A model generated the notes under the pieces. It made no database searches. It saw nothing but the letters and a program-made list of their open reading frames with translations, and was not told the DNA's origin. 64,000 nt of DNA, taken from Mycobacterium sp. 852013-50091_SCH5140682 (GTDB lineage Bacteria > Actinomycetota > Actinomycetes > Mycobacteriales > Mycobacteriaceae). This document shows, piece after piece, positions 26,518 through 35,120 of this stretch. Each line of letters begins with the position of its first letter. Position 1 is the first letter of the stretch. Location of the stretch: contig NZ_LZTB01000119.1 of NCBI RefSeq assembly GCF_001665685.1, positions 111,728 through 175,727 on the forward strand. Direction: 5' to 3'. The translations under genes and the position numbers were made by a program.

Positions 26518-27468
26518 CTAGCGGTCAGCGGTCGGCAGAGGGCCATCGCCGTTGTCTAGAGACGGTTCGATGAGTATGTCCTTGGTGAAACCGTAGGTGG
26601 CATAGATCTTTTCTAGGGTACCGTTCGCGTAGAGGGTTCTGAATGCTGCGAGCAGCGCTGGGGACAGGGGCGAACCCTTGGCAATGGCGAGGCCGCCGAC
26701 CCCGAACTTGCCGTCGATATTGGGGAGGTAGGGTCCGTTGATCTTGTATGCGCCGCTGGAGTGTTCGGCCAGGTAGGGCCCGTTGGAGCCGGTGAGGATC
26801 GCCTGCACGCGTCCACTGAGCATTGCGCTGATTGCAGCGGCCTGCGAGGGGAACACGTTGACGGCTGGCCCTGGTTTGCCCTGCTCGGTACACATCGGCG
26901 CGAGCTCTTTGAATTGGGTGACGGACTCATCACCTGTCTGCGCGCCCACGGTCAATCCGCAGGCGGACATGATCGACGTGACGTTCAGATTGCTGTCGAC
27001 GGGCGTGAGGAAATAGTTGCCGAACTTTTCGAAGTTGATGAAGTCGACTGTCTTGCGCCGCTCGCCGGTATCTGAGATGCCGTTGAGGCCCCCAACGTAC
27101 CGCCCAGCCTTCAGCCCCGGTATGAAGTTGTCGAACGTGGCTGTCACCAAGTTGATCTTTAGGCCCAACTCCGACTCGATCGCGTGCACGGTATCGGCAT
27201 CGAGCCCTTGGATGGTCGTCCCATCAGATGCAAAGAACCCATACGGCGGATAAGTAGCGTCGGTGACGATGGTGATGCTTCCGGCGGCGCGGATGTCAGG
27301 CGGCACCAGCTGGGCCGCGCTGGAATTCGGATTCGGGGGAGCTGTAGTGCCTTGTGCTGGTGCTGCGGCGTCGTTCGTCGAGCCGCAGCCTGTCAGCGCT
27401 ATTGCGCATAACGCTGTCGTCAGGACGGCGAGACTCAGGTTCGGAAAAACCTTCGAAATGTTCATCAT
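26518..27468 (-). CDS. Amino-acid ABC transporter substrate-binding lipoprotein (family 3)
   Basis: 316 residues with a lipoprotein signal: MMNISK, a hydrophobic core, and lipobox ALTGC with Cys28. The mature protein has the bacterial solute-binding family 3 pattern: GSITIVTDATYPPYGFFASDGTTIQGLDADTVHAIESELGLKI, GLKAGRYVGGLNGISDTGERRKTVDFINF and a later FGVGGLAIAKG. It binds a polar amino acid or related molecule outside the membrane. The matching ATPase and permease lie upstream on the same strand. Confidence 0.9.
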   Translation of the reverse strand: MMNISKVFPNLSLAVLTTALCAIALTGCGSTNDAAAPAQGTTAPPNPNSSAAQLVPPDIRAAGSITIVTDATYPPYGFFASDGTTIQGLDADTVHAIESELGLKINLVTATFDNFIPGLKAGRYVGGLNGISDTGERRKTVDFINFEKFGNYFLTPVDSNLNVTSIMSACGLTVGAQTGDESVTQFKELAPMCTEQGKPGPAVNVFPSQAAAISAMLSGRVQAILTGSNGPYLAEHSSGAYKINGPYLPNIDGKFGVGGLAIAKGSPLSPALLAAFRTLYANGTLEKIYATYGFTKDILIEPSLDNGDGPLPTADR

Positions 27469-27580
27469 TCACCTCATGTGTAGTACGTGCTTGATCGTTT
27501 CGGTGGTGCGAGCTATGCGTCGGCGCATGGGCGCCGCGATGCGCGTGCACCACCGTTGATATCCGCTGGACTAGTAGGCG

Positions 27581-28432
27581 TCACCGGTCGGAAGGGTGAG
27601 GGGCCCCGCGCAACTCTGCCGGGACATGTTCGCCCAAGACGTTCGACACGAATCTTCGAGTGCGCTCACTGCGTGGGTTGAGCAGAACTTCGTCAGGAGT
27701 GCCTCTGTCGACGATGGATCCGCGCTCCATGAAGATCACTGAGTCAGCGACGTTAGCGGCGAATCCCATCTCATGGGTCGCCACGATCATGGTCATCCCG
27801 TCGCGCGCGAGGTCGACCATGACGGTCAACACATCCTCGACGAGCTCGGGATCGAGGGCAGAGGTTGGTTCGTCGAAAAGCATGAGCTCGGGCCTCATCG
27901 CGAGAGCGCGGGCGATGGCGACCCGTTGTTGCTCTCCCCCCGACAACTGCTTGGGGTGACGGTTTGCTTTGTCGGCGAGGCCAACTCGATCCAGCAGTTC
28001 CATGGCGTTTCGTTCGGCTTCTCGCCGGCGCTCGCCTTTGACACCGACCGGGGCCTCCACGATATTGGCGAGCACCGTCATATGTGGGAATAGGTTGAAG
28101 GCTTGAAAGACCATGCCAATCTTGGTGCGTATCCGGCAGATACTGGCCTGCCGCTGTTCGCGCAGCTCGGTGCCATGTCGGTCATACCCTACAAACTCGC
28201 CATTGACCGATATCCATCCACTCGTTGGTGGTTCGAGATGGTTGATGCACCTGAGCAGGGTGCTCTTGCCCGAGCCTGACGGGCCGATCAGGCAGACCAC
28301 TTCACCGCGGTGCAGGGTAAAGTTGACATCACGCAGCACCTCGACTTGACCAAAGCGTTTGTGCACGTGACGAACTGTCAGCATGTGTTCGTCGGACTCG
28401 GTGCGCGGGCGCGCCGGGTTGTAGCGGCCCAT
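27581..28432 (-). CDS. Polar amino-acid ABC transporter ATP-binding protein (GlnQ-like)
   Basis: 283 residues from ATG 28432, which overlaps the permease stop as TGATG. Walker A GPSGSGKSTLL, LRCINHLEPPTSG (typical of GlnQ/HisP/ArtP), signature QLSGGEQQR, Walker B LMLFDEPTSALDPELV and switch VATHEMGFA are all present. The next internal Met (MLTVRHVHKRFG) is also a plausible start. It energises uptake with the adjacent permease and binding protein. Confidence 0.92.
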   Translation of the reverse strand: MGRYNPARPRTESDEHMLTVRHVHKRFGQVEVLRDVNFTLHRGEVVCLIGPSGSGKSTLLRCINHLEPPTSGWISVNGEFVGYDRHGTELREQRQASICRIRTKIGMVFQAFNLFPHMTVLANIVEAPVGVKGERRREAERNAMELLDRVGLADKANRHPKQLSGGEQQRVAIARALAMRPELMLFDEPTSALDPELVEDVLTVMVDLARDGMTMIVATHEMGFAANVADSVIFMERGSIVDRGTPDEVLLNPRSERTRRFVSNVLGEHVPAELRGAPHPSDR

Positions 28433-29391
28433 CAGGACACCGCTCCTGCGGTCGTCGTCTTCGCGTGTGTCCGCCTCAGGGCATCGCGCCACACCTGGCT
28501 GAACGTGGGGTTTTGATGCCCGGACCCGCGACCATAGTGGCGCTCAAGGTAGTACTGCCCGATAGACATGACTGTGGTGGCCAAGAGATACCAGATCGAA
28601 ACCACGATCAACAGTGGAATGGTTTCGAGATTCTGCGAGTAGATGATCTGTGCTGAGAACAGCAGTTCGGATACCGAGATGACGCTGACAAGTGATGTGC
28701 CCTTGAGCAAGCCAATAATCTCATTCCCCATCGGGGGAATGATGATTCGCATCGCTTGGGGGAGCACGATGCGGCGCAGCACGCGTCGGGGGCGCATTCC
28801 AAGCGCCTTGCCGGCTTCGGTCTGCCCCTTGTCGACGCCGACGATTCCGGCGCGGATGATCTCGGACATGTACGCACCTTCGTTGAGGCCCAGGGCGAGG
28901 AGTCCCGCGACAGCAGGAGTTATGAGTTCGTTCGAGCTACCGCTGAAGATCGTTCCGACGCCCGGAATACTCAGGGCGAGTGTAGGATACAGCGCGGCGA
29001 GGTTGTACCAGAAAATGATCTGGACCAGCAGTGGGGTTCCTCGGAAGAAGACCGCAAAGAGCCACGCCGGCACAGCAAGGGCGGGTATGGGCGAGACGCG
29101 CATGATCGCGATGAGCGCACCCAGCACGATTCCGATGACCGATGACTCGACGGTCAGGACCAGCGTTGTCCAAAGGCCGTCAAGAATCCGGTTGTCGAAG
29201 ATGTACTGGCCGACAACGGGCCATTCAAACCTTGAGTTGGTTGCTGCGGCGTAAACAACCCAGATCGCCGCGAGGCACAGGCTCACGGAAACCGTCGTAC
29301 GCATGGGGCGTCGTCGCCGGTGGACGGTGAAGTCGTCCTCGGTCAGCCCGATCCTTGGGGGGGCGTTCGGTACTTCAGAGTGCAGCGCCAT
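28432..29391 (-). CDS. Polar amino-acid ABC transporter permease (HisM/GlnP type)
   Basis: 319 residues from ATG 29391, preceded by GGAGG at 8 bases; the open frame extends much further upstream but includes the operator region. About five membrane helices begin near residue 35 (TVSVSLCLAAIWVVYAAA). LWTTLVLTVESSVIGIVLGALIAIMR and AVFFRGTPLLVQIIFWY are hallmark segments, and EAGKALGMRPRRVLRRIVLPQAMRIIIPPMGNE is the ATPase-contact EAA loop. It leads the transporter operon, whose promoter region carries two ATTAGA-N6-TCTAAT sites. Confidence 0.92.
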   Translation of the reverse strand: MALHSEVPNAPPRIGLTEDDFTVHRRRRPMRTTVSVSLCLAAIWVVYAAATNSRFEWPVVGQYIFDNRILDGLWTTLVLTVESSVIGIVLGALIAIMRVSPIPALAVPAWLFAVFFRGTPLLVQIIFWYNLAALYPTLALSIPGVGTIFSGSSNELITPAVAGLLALGLNEGAYMSEIIRAGIVGVDKGQTEAGKALGMRPRRVLRRIVLPQAMRIIIPPMGNEIIGLLKGTSLVSVISVSELLFSAQIIYSQNLETIPLLIVVSIWYLLATTVMSIGQYYLERHYGRGSGHQNPTFSQVWRDALRRTHAKTTTAGAVS

Positions 29392-29439
29392 AACTACGGC
29401 CTCCAGTGGGGCGTGCGGAGTTGTACAGGTGTCGGAAAG

Positions 29440-29457
29440 ATTAGACAGATCTCTAAT
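29440..29457. promoter_or_regulatory. ATTAGA-N6-TCTAAT operator, site B
   Basis: Perfect 6-base arms around CAGATC. It lies 49 bases upstream of the permease start, in the divergent promoter region shared with the PLP enzyme gene, and is identical in arms to site C and nearly to site A. Confidence 0.75.
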
Positions 29458-29568
29458 GAGGCACAAGCCCCCAAAGCTCATCCGCCGAGCGTCGGTCTCA
29501 TTTACTGATCTCGCGAGAAGCGATCGCGACCAGCTGCGACCACGGCATCGAACGTCACGGCAAGGAAC

Positions 29569-29586
29569 ATTAGACAAATATCTAAT
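29569..29586. promoter_or_regulatory. ATTAGA-N6-TCTAAT operator, site C
   Basis: Perfect 6-base arms around CAAATA. It lies 20 bases before the GTG of the PLP enzyme gene. Centre-to-centre distance from site B is 129 bases, one site near each divergent start. Confidence 0.75.
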
Positions 29587-29606
29587 CTTCTGAGACGCTG
29601 AACCCT

Positions 29607-30833
29607 GTGACGAACGGATATCTTCTCGGCCGCATAGACCCCTTGGTCTGCCCGCGGTGCGCATACACCCCTGCATTGAGTGACGGCGCCAACTACCTGG
29701 GATGCCCCAAGTGCCGCAACGAGATTGGTAAACCAGTCAACTACGTTGTGCAGTCGACTCCACAGGGTGCAGCTAGATTCGAGCAGTGTCGAGCCACATC
29801 GAATTCAGCCGGCATATGGCGGTGGGCTCCGATGCTTCCAGTCGCTGTCGATAACCCTGTGACGCTGGGTGAGGGTGACACCCCGTTGATCGAGCTGGGC
29901 GCGCTGGGTTCGCGTTGGGGGTTGGACCGGCTGTTCCTGAAGAACGAAGCTGCCAACCCGACCTGGTCGCACAAAGATCGTCTGTGTGCAGCTGCGGTGA
30001 CGGCAGCCGATGTGCTCGGCGCCGAGGCTGTTGTGGCCGCTTCTACTGGAAATCACGGTGCATCGCTGGCAGCGTACGCTGCTCGCGCCGGAAAGCCCTG
30101 CGTGATCGCCACTTTGGCCTCTGTTCCCACTACGATGCGGGTACTGATGGAGGCTTACGGCGCACGAGTCGAGGTGGTGGGGCGTAGCGAGGAACGCTAC
30201 GAGCTGATCGCGGCGGGTGTAGAAGAGTTCGGTTGGTTTCCGTGCTCAAATGCCTCAAGCCCTCCTGTCGGCAGCACACCCTATGGAGTAGACGCCTATA
30301 AGACGATCTCCTACGAGATCTGGTCACAGACCTCTGGTCAGCCAGTCGACGTCGTGGTGGTGCCAGCTGGATATGGGGACTGCCTTCGTGGGATAGCAAG
30401 AGGTTTCGATGATCTCCTATTGGCTGGGTTGATCGACTACGCGCCGCGGCTGATTGCGGCGGAGGTGTTCAACAAGATCGGTCAATCACTGGAGAGCAGG
30501 AGCTACGAGTTGGGTCCGTGGCCGAGCGAGTCGACGGCGGCCTTCTCCATCGCCGGGGGTTTCACAACCTACCAAGCAGTTAGCACGATCAGTTCACGAA
30601 ACGGGCTTGCGGTAACCGTCGCCGAGGAAAACATTTTGCGCACCCAGCTTGAGCTTGCACGCGCTGAGGGAATCTATGTCGAAGCCAGTTCAGCCGTCGC
30701 AGTTGCGGCGGTGAACGACGCGTACAAACGCGGACTTCTGCGCCCCGACGAGACGGTCGTGGTCATCGGGACGTCCACTGGGCTGAAGGATCCCGAGTCA
30801 ACTGCTGCCGCTATCGAGTTGGCCAACAAGTAG
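29607..30833 (+). CDS. Threonine-synthase-like PLP-dependent enzyme with N-terminal zinc ribbon
   Basis: 408 residues, GTG start. The N terminus has VCPRCAYT...LGCPKCRNE, a four-Cys zinc ribbon seen in some threonine synthase homologues. The fold-type II core has SHKDR (PLP Lys), STGNHGASLAAYAARAGKPC (phosphate-binding) and VIGTSTGLKDP. Relatives include threonine synthase, cysteate synthase and diaminopropionate ammonia-lyase-like enzymes; the usual threonine synthase pattern is incomplete, so a beta-elimination or beta-replacement role on an amino acid is likely. It is divergent from the amino-acid importer and probably acts on its substrate or product. Confidence 0.8.
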   Translation: MTNGYLLGRIDPLVCPRCAYTPALSDGANYLGCPKCRNEIGKPVNYVVQSTPQGAARFEQCRATSNSAGIWRWAPMLPVAVDNPVTLGEGDTPLIELGALGSRWGLDRLFLKNEAANPTWSHKDRLCAAAVTAADVLGAEAVVAASTGNHGASLAAYAARAGKPCVIATLASVPTTMRVLMEAYGARVEVVGRSEERYELIAAGVEEFGWFPCSNASSPPVGSTPYGVDAYKTISYEIWSQTSGQPVDVVVVPAGYGDCLRGIARGFDDLLLAGLIDYAPRLIAAEVFNKIGQSLESRSYELGPWPSESTAAFSIAGGFTTYQAVSTISSRNGLAVTVAEENILRTQLELARAEGIYVEASSAVAVAAVNDAYKRGLLRPDETVVVIGTSTGLKDPESTAAAIELANK

Positions 30834-30907
30834 CACGTGGGGCCACGTCTAGCCCTAATGCATTCGTTGCCGACTAGGTCCACTTGTCGAAAGGAACCGA
30901 ACAACCT

Positions 30908-32158
30908 ATGGAACAGGATCGCCAGGCGGAGTTGTCCAAGTTGGTCACGGCCCCGCGTGTCATTACCTCGCTGCAGCCGTTGAACGTGATCACCGATGGC
31001 GCCGTCGGCATTCGTGATGGGCGGATCGACTGGGTCGGACCCATTGCTCAGGCACGGCGAGGCGACTACTCGCATGTGGTCCGTGTTGCCGGCACCGTGC
31101 TCCCCGGCCTCATCGACGCGCATGTTCATCTCGGTTTCGATGCAGGACAGGAGAAACCCGATGGCCCCTTGTTGGGCAATAACCCCGACCAGCTACGCCA
31201 AGTCATCCTGAGCAACGGCAGCCGCCTGTTGGCGAGCGGGGTAACCAGTGTCCGCGACCTAGGATCCCGCGCCGGATCAGTGCTGAGCGTGGGAAGTGAC
31301 ATCGCCCAAGGGCGAGCCACCGGACCCACGGTGGTTGCCGCCGACCAACCACTGACGCGGCGCCGCGGCCACGCCTGGTCGTACGGTATAGAGATCGGCA
31401 GCGCTGCGGAGGCAACTGCTAGCGTCCGCCTGCTCGCGGCCCGTGGCGTCGGCGTAGTGAAGGTGATGGTCACCGGTGGCAGAATGACGCTCGGTACCGA
31501 TCCCGAGGCCGTCGAGCTCCCGCCCACGCTGCTGCGTGCGGTCGCCGACGCTGCTCACGCCGAACAATTGCCGGTAGCGGCTCACTGCCTGTCCGCGGCG
31601 GGTATCCGCGCAGCGCTGACAGCTGGGGTCGACACCCTCGAACACTGCACCTTTATCGATCCGGGTGGGCAGCCCTGCTCCGAGGACGACGCGCTGCGCC
31701 TCGCCGACGCGATCGCAGACGCGGGCGCCTACGTGTGTCCGACAATCAACGTTCATTACCCGGGCAGGCATCCGATCAGCTTTGAGCAGAGGTTGCACTG
31801 GGTAAGTCTGCTCCATCGCGCGGGCGTTCGGTTGATCGTCGGAAACGACATTGGCATACCGGGTTTGCCCCCCGAGCTATACATCGGGGCCTTGTTGGCA
31901 TTGGAGGCCGCAGGGATGAGCCGTCCCGAGGTGTTGCACGCGGCCACCGCGCTCCCCGCCCAGGCAATGGGAGTGGAACGAAATGGTGGCACTCTCCGCC
32001 CTGGAGCGCGCGCCGATTTGGTTGCCGTCAATGGAGATCCTCTCTCCGACCTGGAGACGCTTCGCGAGCCCACAGTCGTAGTCGCCCGCGGTCGAACGGT
32101 AGTCGACGTCGAGCGCCCGGATACTGTCGACTTCCCCGCTGTGCGCCTTGACTGTTGA
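30908..32158 (+). CDS. Metal-dependent amidohydrolase (imidazolonepropionase/prolidase-like)
   Basis: 416 residues from ATG 30908; AAAGGA at 30890 precedes it, and a TTG 24 bases earlier is less likely. Amidohydrolase features in order: VLPGLIDAHVHLGFD (HxH), VGVVKVMVTGG (bridging Lys position), VAAHCLSAAG (His), DTLEHCTFID (His) and VGNDIGIPG (metal Asp), then the C-terminal LRPGARADLVAVNGDPLSDLETLREPTVVVARGR. These enzymes hydrolyse cyclic amides or Xaa-Pro-type bonds. It follows the PLP enzyme by 74 bases and belongs to the same putative catabolic operon. Confidence 0.87.
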   Translation: MEQDRQAELSKLVTAPRVITSLQPLNVITDGAVGIRDGRIDWVGPIAQARRGDYSHVVRVAGTVLPGLIDAHVHLGFDAGQEKPDGPLLGNNPDQLRQVILSNGSRLLASGVTSVRDLGSRAGSVLSVGSDIAQGRATGPTVVAADQPLTRRRGHAWSYGIEIGSAAEATASVRLLAARGVGVVKVMVTGGRMTLGTDPEAVELPPTLLRAVADAAHAEQLPVAAHCLSAAGIRAALTAGVDTLEHCTFIDPGGQPCSEDDALRLADAIADAGAYVCPTINVHYPGRHPISFEQRLHWVSLLHRAGVRLIVGNDIGIPGLPPELYIGALLALEAAGMSRPEVLHAATALPAQAMGVERNGGTLRPGARADLVAVNGDPLSDLETLREPTVVVARGRTVVDVERPDTVDFPAVRLDC

Positions 32159-32323
32159 GGAGATCAGCACCGGTCCCGAAGACCATCCCGAGTCACGCAG
32201 TTGGCATGGGGCGTGGCGAAGCAGTGCGGTGCTCGGCCATCGATCACAACGGCACGTACGTCTACCGCCAGGCCGACGTCGTAAGCGCGCTTCACCGCGC
32301 ATCAGCACCGCCTGCAAGGCGAC

Positions 32324-33040
32324 CTAGCGTGCTGACCTCATTGCCAGCTGCAGTCGCTTGTTGGCCGCGTCGGCGTTCTTGCTGTCCTGCAGGATCAGGC
32401 GGATCAGGTTCGCGCGGGCCTGCGGACTGAACGGTTCGTCGCGCAAGGCATCGCAGGCGATCTTCAACTCGCGGGCGTAACCGCGTACCAGTGCCTGGTC
32501 GGAGTCTGCGGTCGGCGCGAGGGCGCGGTGTTGGCTCATTGATGCCGTGGATCTGCCTGGCGGCGTCTTACGACTCATCGAATACTCGTCTCCCTCAGCG
32601 GAATTCAGCATCAATAAGGCGAACAAGTCGGCCTCATGCTCCTGTTCATCACCATAGTGCGTGCTGTCCAGGACGGTGTTCACCAATTCTGGGGCGACGT
32701 CGGGCAGTGTGCGAAGCCACACCGAGTCAGCAAGCACGTCGCAGGATTTCGACCGAGCGCGGCTGTGGTGCCCCAAGACTATGTGACCAATTTGGTGGCA
32801 TATAACTCTATCGATGCGGAATAGCGAGGCACCTCGTTCATACAGGAGAACGTCGTCGTTTTCGCGCTCTAACCACATGCCGCACAGGCGGTCCGCCAAG
32901 AACAGCGTCTCAGCGGCGATCAGCGTGATGGGCCTGCCACGCATGTCAGCGATGCCCTGCACAAAAGCTTCCCGATCCCACGGAATAGGCATTGGGATTG
33001 TGTGGACCACATCAAGCATGGCCTTGTCAGACAACACCAT
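32324..33040 (-). CDS. ImmA/IrrE (ParH-like) family protein with altered HExxH
   Basis: 238 residues; GGGGAG precedes ATG 33040 at 8 bases. The N-terminal half matches the actinomycete ParH/IrrE-like proteins (MRGRPITLIAAETLFLADRLCGMWLERENDDVLLYERG). The zinc motif reads CHQIGHIVLGH at residues 81-91, so the catalytic Glu of HExxH is Gln83. The third-ligand region EHEADLFALLML (134-145) is kept. The protein may bind zinc without protease activity. It overlaps the 45-residue peptide gene by 14 bases and forms an operon with it and a methyltransferase. Confidence 0.75.
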   Translation of the reverse strand: MVLSDKAMLDVVHTIPMPIPWDREAFVQGIADMRGRPITLIAAETLFLADRLCGMWLERENDDVLLYERGASLFRIDRVICHQIGHIVLGHHSRARSKSCDVLADSVWLRTLPDVAPELVNTVLDSTHYGDEQEHEADLFALLMLNSAEGDEYSMSRKTPPGRSTASMSQHRALAPTADSDQALVRGYARELKIACDALRDEPFSPQARANLIRLILQDSKNADAANKRLQLAMRSAR

Positions 33041-33164
33041 TGACGTCTCCCCGGTGCGTTCTCCGATATCCCCACGTCGCCTTTACGGTCGGCGGCTCAA
33101 CTTTGAGCCTGATACACCACGGTTGCTTCCAGGCCTCACGGGCTGCGATCGGGATCTGATACAT
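33027..33164 (-). CDS. 45-residue small protein of unknown function
   Basis: ATG 33164 follows a near-consensus AAGGAGGG (33169-33176) at 4 bases, the strongest ribosome binding site in the region. The product begins MYQIPIAAREAWKQPWCIRL and ends RTHRGDVNGVV, with one Cys and three Trp. The site overlaps the methyltransferase stop, and the reading frame overlaps the IrrE-like start by 14 bases, so all three genes should be translated from one message. I recognise no family. It could be a regulatory or substrate peptide, or the stub of a truncated gene. Confidence 0.55.
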   Translation of the reverse strand: MYQIPIAAREAWKQPWCIRLKVEPPTVKATWGYRRTHRGDVNGVV

Positions 33165-33174
33165 GGCGCCCTCC

Positions 33175-33993
33175 TTAGATGGTGCTCGACATCGATCGGT
33201 TCTTGATGTGCGCGGAGACAATGAACAGAGACAAGGAGCCGAAGAACGGGCCCGTCATGAGGCCATCGATCCAGTCCTGGGTGCGCGCGGCGGGGAAGAG
33301 CCCGCCGGTCACGGCGTGTTCGCAGACGTCGCGGAAACCGAGAACTTTGTCGGCCTCGACCGCGTCGGTCCAGTGCGCCGTCACTGGGTAGATGCCGTCG
33401 ACGCTGAAGCCTGCCTCGCCGAGCAGCCGCGGCAAGGCCCTGCCGATCGCCGCATTGCGGATGACTTGCATGACGACATGTCGGGTGTAGGAATTGCTGA
33501 AGGCAACGTCGTGGTGATCGATCGTCAGCGTTGCCCAGTCCGGTTCGACACAGACGATCCGGCCTTCGGAATTCAGGGTCCGGGCAGCTTCAGCGAGCAC
33601 GGTGGGCGGCGATTGCACATGTTGAAGGACGCGGTCGATATGGACACGGTCCACCGTGCCGGCTTCCAGTGGCAGCTGATGAATGTCGGCCCTGGCGGTC
33701 GACACAGTCGGTAGCTGGTTGGTGGCGTTGTCGGCATAGGCCAGCAGGGCTTGGTCGTGGTCTATGCCGATCACTTTTCCTGCGCGGCCAGCGGCCTCGG
33801 CATAAGCCGGAAGATCCACTCCCGCACCGCATCCGAGGTCGACGACTACGTCCGCTTGCTGGATATTGAGCAAGGACTTCACAAAGGCTTTGTAGCTTTT
33901 GCCCGTTGGCGAGTTTGCGATGTTTCGTAGGTAGTCGCTGGGGGGCGCCACTTCCAACCATGGCCGGAACTGAGGTTGTTCCGTCAACGTCAT
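33175..33993 (-). CDS. Class I SAM-dependent methyltransferase
   Basis: 272 residues from ATG 33993, preceded by GAGAGG. Motif I VVVDLGCGAGVDLPAYAEAAG, then VIGIDHDQALLAYA, the LPLEAGTVDRVHIDRVLQHV pattern and GRIVCVEPDW are typical of small-molecule methyltransferases. Its stop is 10 bases before the 45-residue peptide gene, making it first gene of the three-gene operon. Target unknown; by position it could modify the peptide or a metabolite linked to the IrrE-like protein. Confidence 0.82.
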   Translation of the reverse strand: MTLTEQPQFRPWLEVAPPSDYLRNIANSPTGKSYKAFVKSLLNIQQADVVVDLGCGAGVDLPAYAEAAGRAGKVIGIDHDQALLAYADNATNQLPTVSTARADIHQLPLEAGTVDRVHIDRVLQHVQSPPTVLAEAARTLNSEGRIVCVEPDWATLTIDHHDVAFSNSYTRHVVMQVIRNAAIGRALPRLLGEAGFSVDGIYPVTAHWTDAVEADKVLGFRDVCEHAVTGGLFPAARTQDWIDGLMTGPFFGSLSLFIVSAHIKNRSMSSTI

Positions 33994-34108
33994 CGTGTGC
34001 CTCTCATCGAAGGGCTGGGACCGGTTCCTTCTGCAGCACACAATGATTGAGCGCCAGTCATCAGCGCCATGCCCCTGGGTTGAGCATGATCGTCACCGCG
34101 CCGGCCGC

Positions 34109-34870
34109 TCAATTGCTTCGCGCATCGGTGGCACCATCCTGCTCGGAAATCTCACAGGGCGGTGTTTCGATCAGATACTTCCGGAAGAAGGCGAAGGTCC
34201 GCTGCCATGCATCCTCGGCCTCGGGCGCCGAGTAGGCGAATCCCGCCAGTTTTTCGACGATGGTGAATGGCGCCGGGATGCCCGACTTGTTCATGAAGCT
34301 GTGCCCAACGTTCGGGTATTCCTTGATGTCGCGATCGACAGAGCCCTTCGCGAGGACGGACTCCAACGCACTGGCCGATCCCTGCTTGACGATGCGATCC
34401 CTGGCCCCGTAACTGGCGACAACCGGGCATGAACGGGCAAGCACATCAATATTTTTCGGAGCCAGTCCATATTGGGCGGCGGCCACATCGAAGAGCCCTC
34501 GGGGCGACAGCTGGAGGACAAAGCCGGCGCCCATGCAGAATCCGATCAGCCCGATCCGGCCATTGCACCGCGCGTCGCCGAGCAGGTAGTCGCGCGCCGC
34601 AGTGATGTCGTCGTAAGCATCGCCGGCGTCGGCGAAGTGGGACCGAATAGTGGCGATCATGCACTTGGGCTTGAATCCCCGGCCGTAGAGATCAGGAGCC
34701 AAAGCCAGATACCCCTCATCGGCGAGGCGGTCGCTGATGCGACGCAGATCGTTCGTCAGCCCCCGCACGTCCTGCACGACTACCACGGCGGGCCAAGGCC
34801 CCATACCCACGGGCGTCGCCAGGTAACCCCGCAGAGATCCCGCCGGCGCGGGATAAGAGATGTCCGGCAA
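34109..34870 (-). CDS. Dienelactone hydrolase family protein
   Basis: 253 residues, TTG start at 34870 with GAGGTGA just upstream. The alpha/beta-hydrolase triad has Cys as nucleophile in GLIGFCMGAGFVLQL, Asp in SYGARDRIVK and His in VGHSFMN, the dienelactone hydrolase arrangement. PAVVVVQDVRGLTNDLRRISDRLADEGYLALAPDLYGRG is the conserved N-terminal segment. It acts in the cytoplasm on lactones or esters, as in aromatic ring-cleavage pathways. Its 5' end faces the TetR gene at 35121. Confidence 0.88.
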   Translation of the reverse strand: MPDISYPAPAGSLRGYLATPVGMGPWPAVVVVQDVRGLTNDLRRISDRLADEGYLALAPDLYGRGFKPKCMIATIRSHFADAGDAYDDITAARDYLLGDARCNGRIGLIGFCMGAGFVLQLSPRGLFDVAAAQYGLAPKNIDVLARSCPVVASYGARDRIVKQGSASALESVLAKGSVDRDIKEYPNVGHSFMNKSGIPAPFTIVEKLAGFAYSAPEAEDAWQRTFAFFRKYLIETPPCEISEQDGATDARSN

Positions 34871-35053
34871 TGCATCACCTCGTCTGCTCGGTGCACGCTT
34901 CAGGCCTCAACTGCGAATCGCCCCAGAACCAGGCAGGCGATGGGCCTGGTCCGTTGGTTTTCACCCGCAGACACCTCTGCGCGCACGTGGACGATGAGAG
35001 TGTATAGCAGGATAATCCAGCTGTATAGCCAGATTGTCCATATGAATGGTTGG

Positions 35054-35071
35054 GCGATACGATCGTATTGC
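35054..35071. promoter_or_regulatory. Palindromic operator upstream of tetR
   Basis: The 18 bases are symmetric around ATACGATCGTAT (12 bases perfect, 35057-35068), extended by GC..GC with one mismatch pair. The site lies 50 bases before TetR start 35121 and also upstream of the divergent dienelactone hydrolase. It is a likely binding site of that TetR. Confidence 0.55.
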
Positions 35072-35120
35072 TAGACGATGTAGCCGAACGGTGATCCAAG
35101 TGCGCTGTATTGTCGAGCTT

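Noticed and set aside
25974..26573. Plus-strand frame of 199 codons
   Set aside because: No start signal, no recognisable pattern, and it overlaps the 3' end of the well-supported binding-protein gene.
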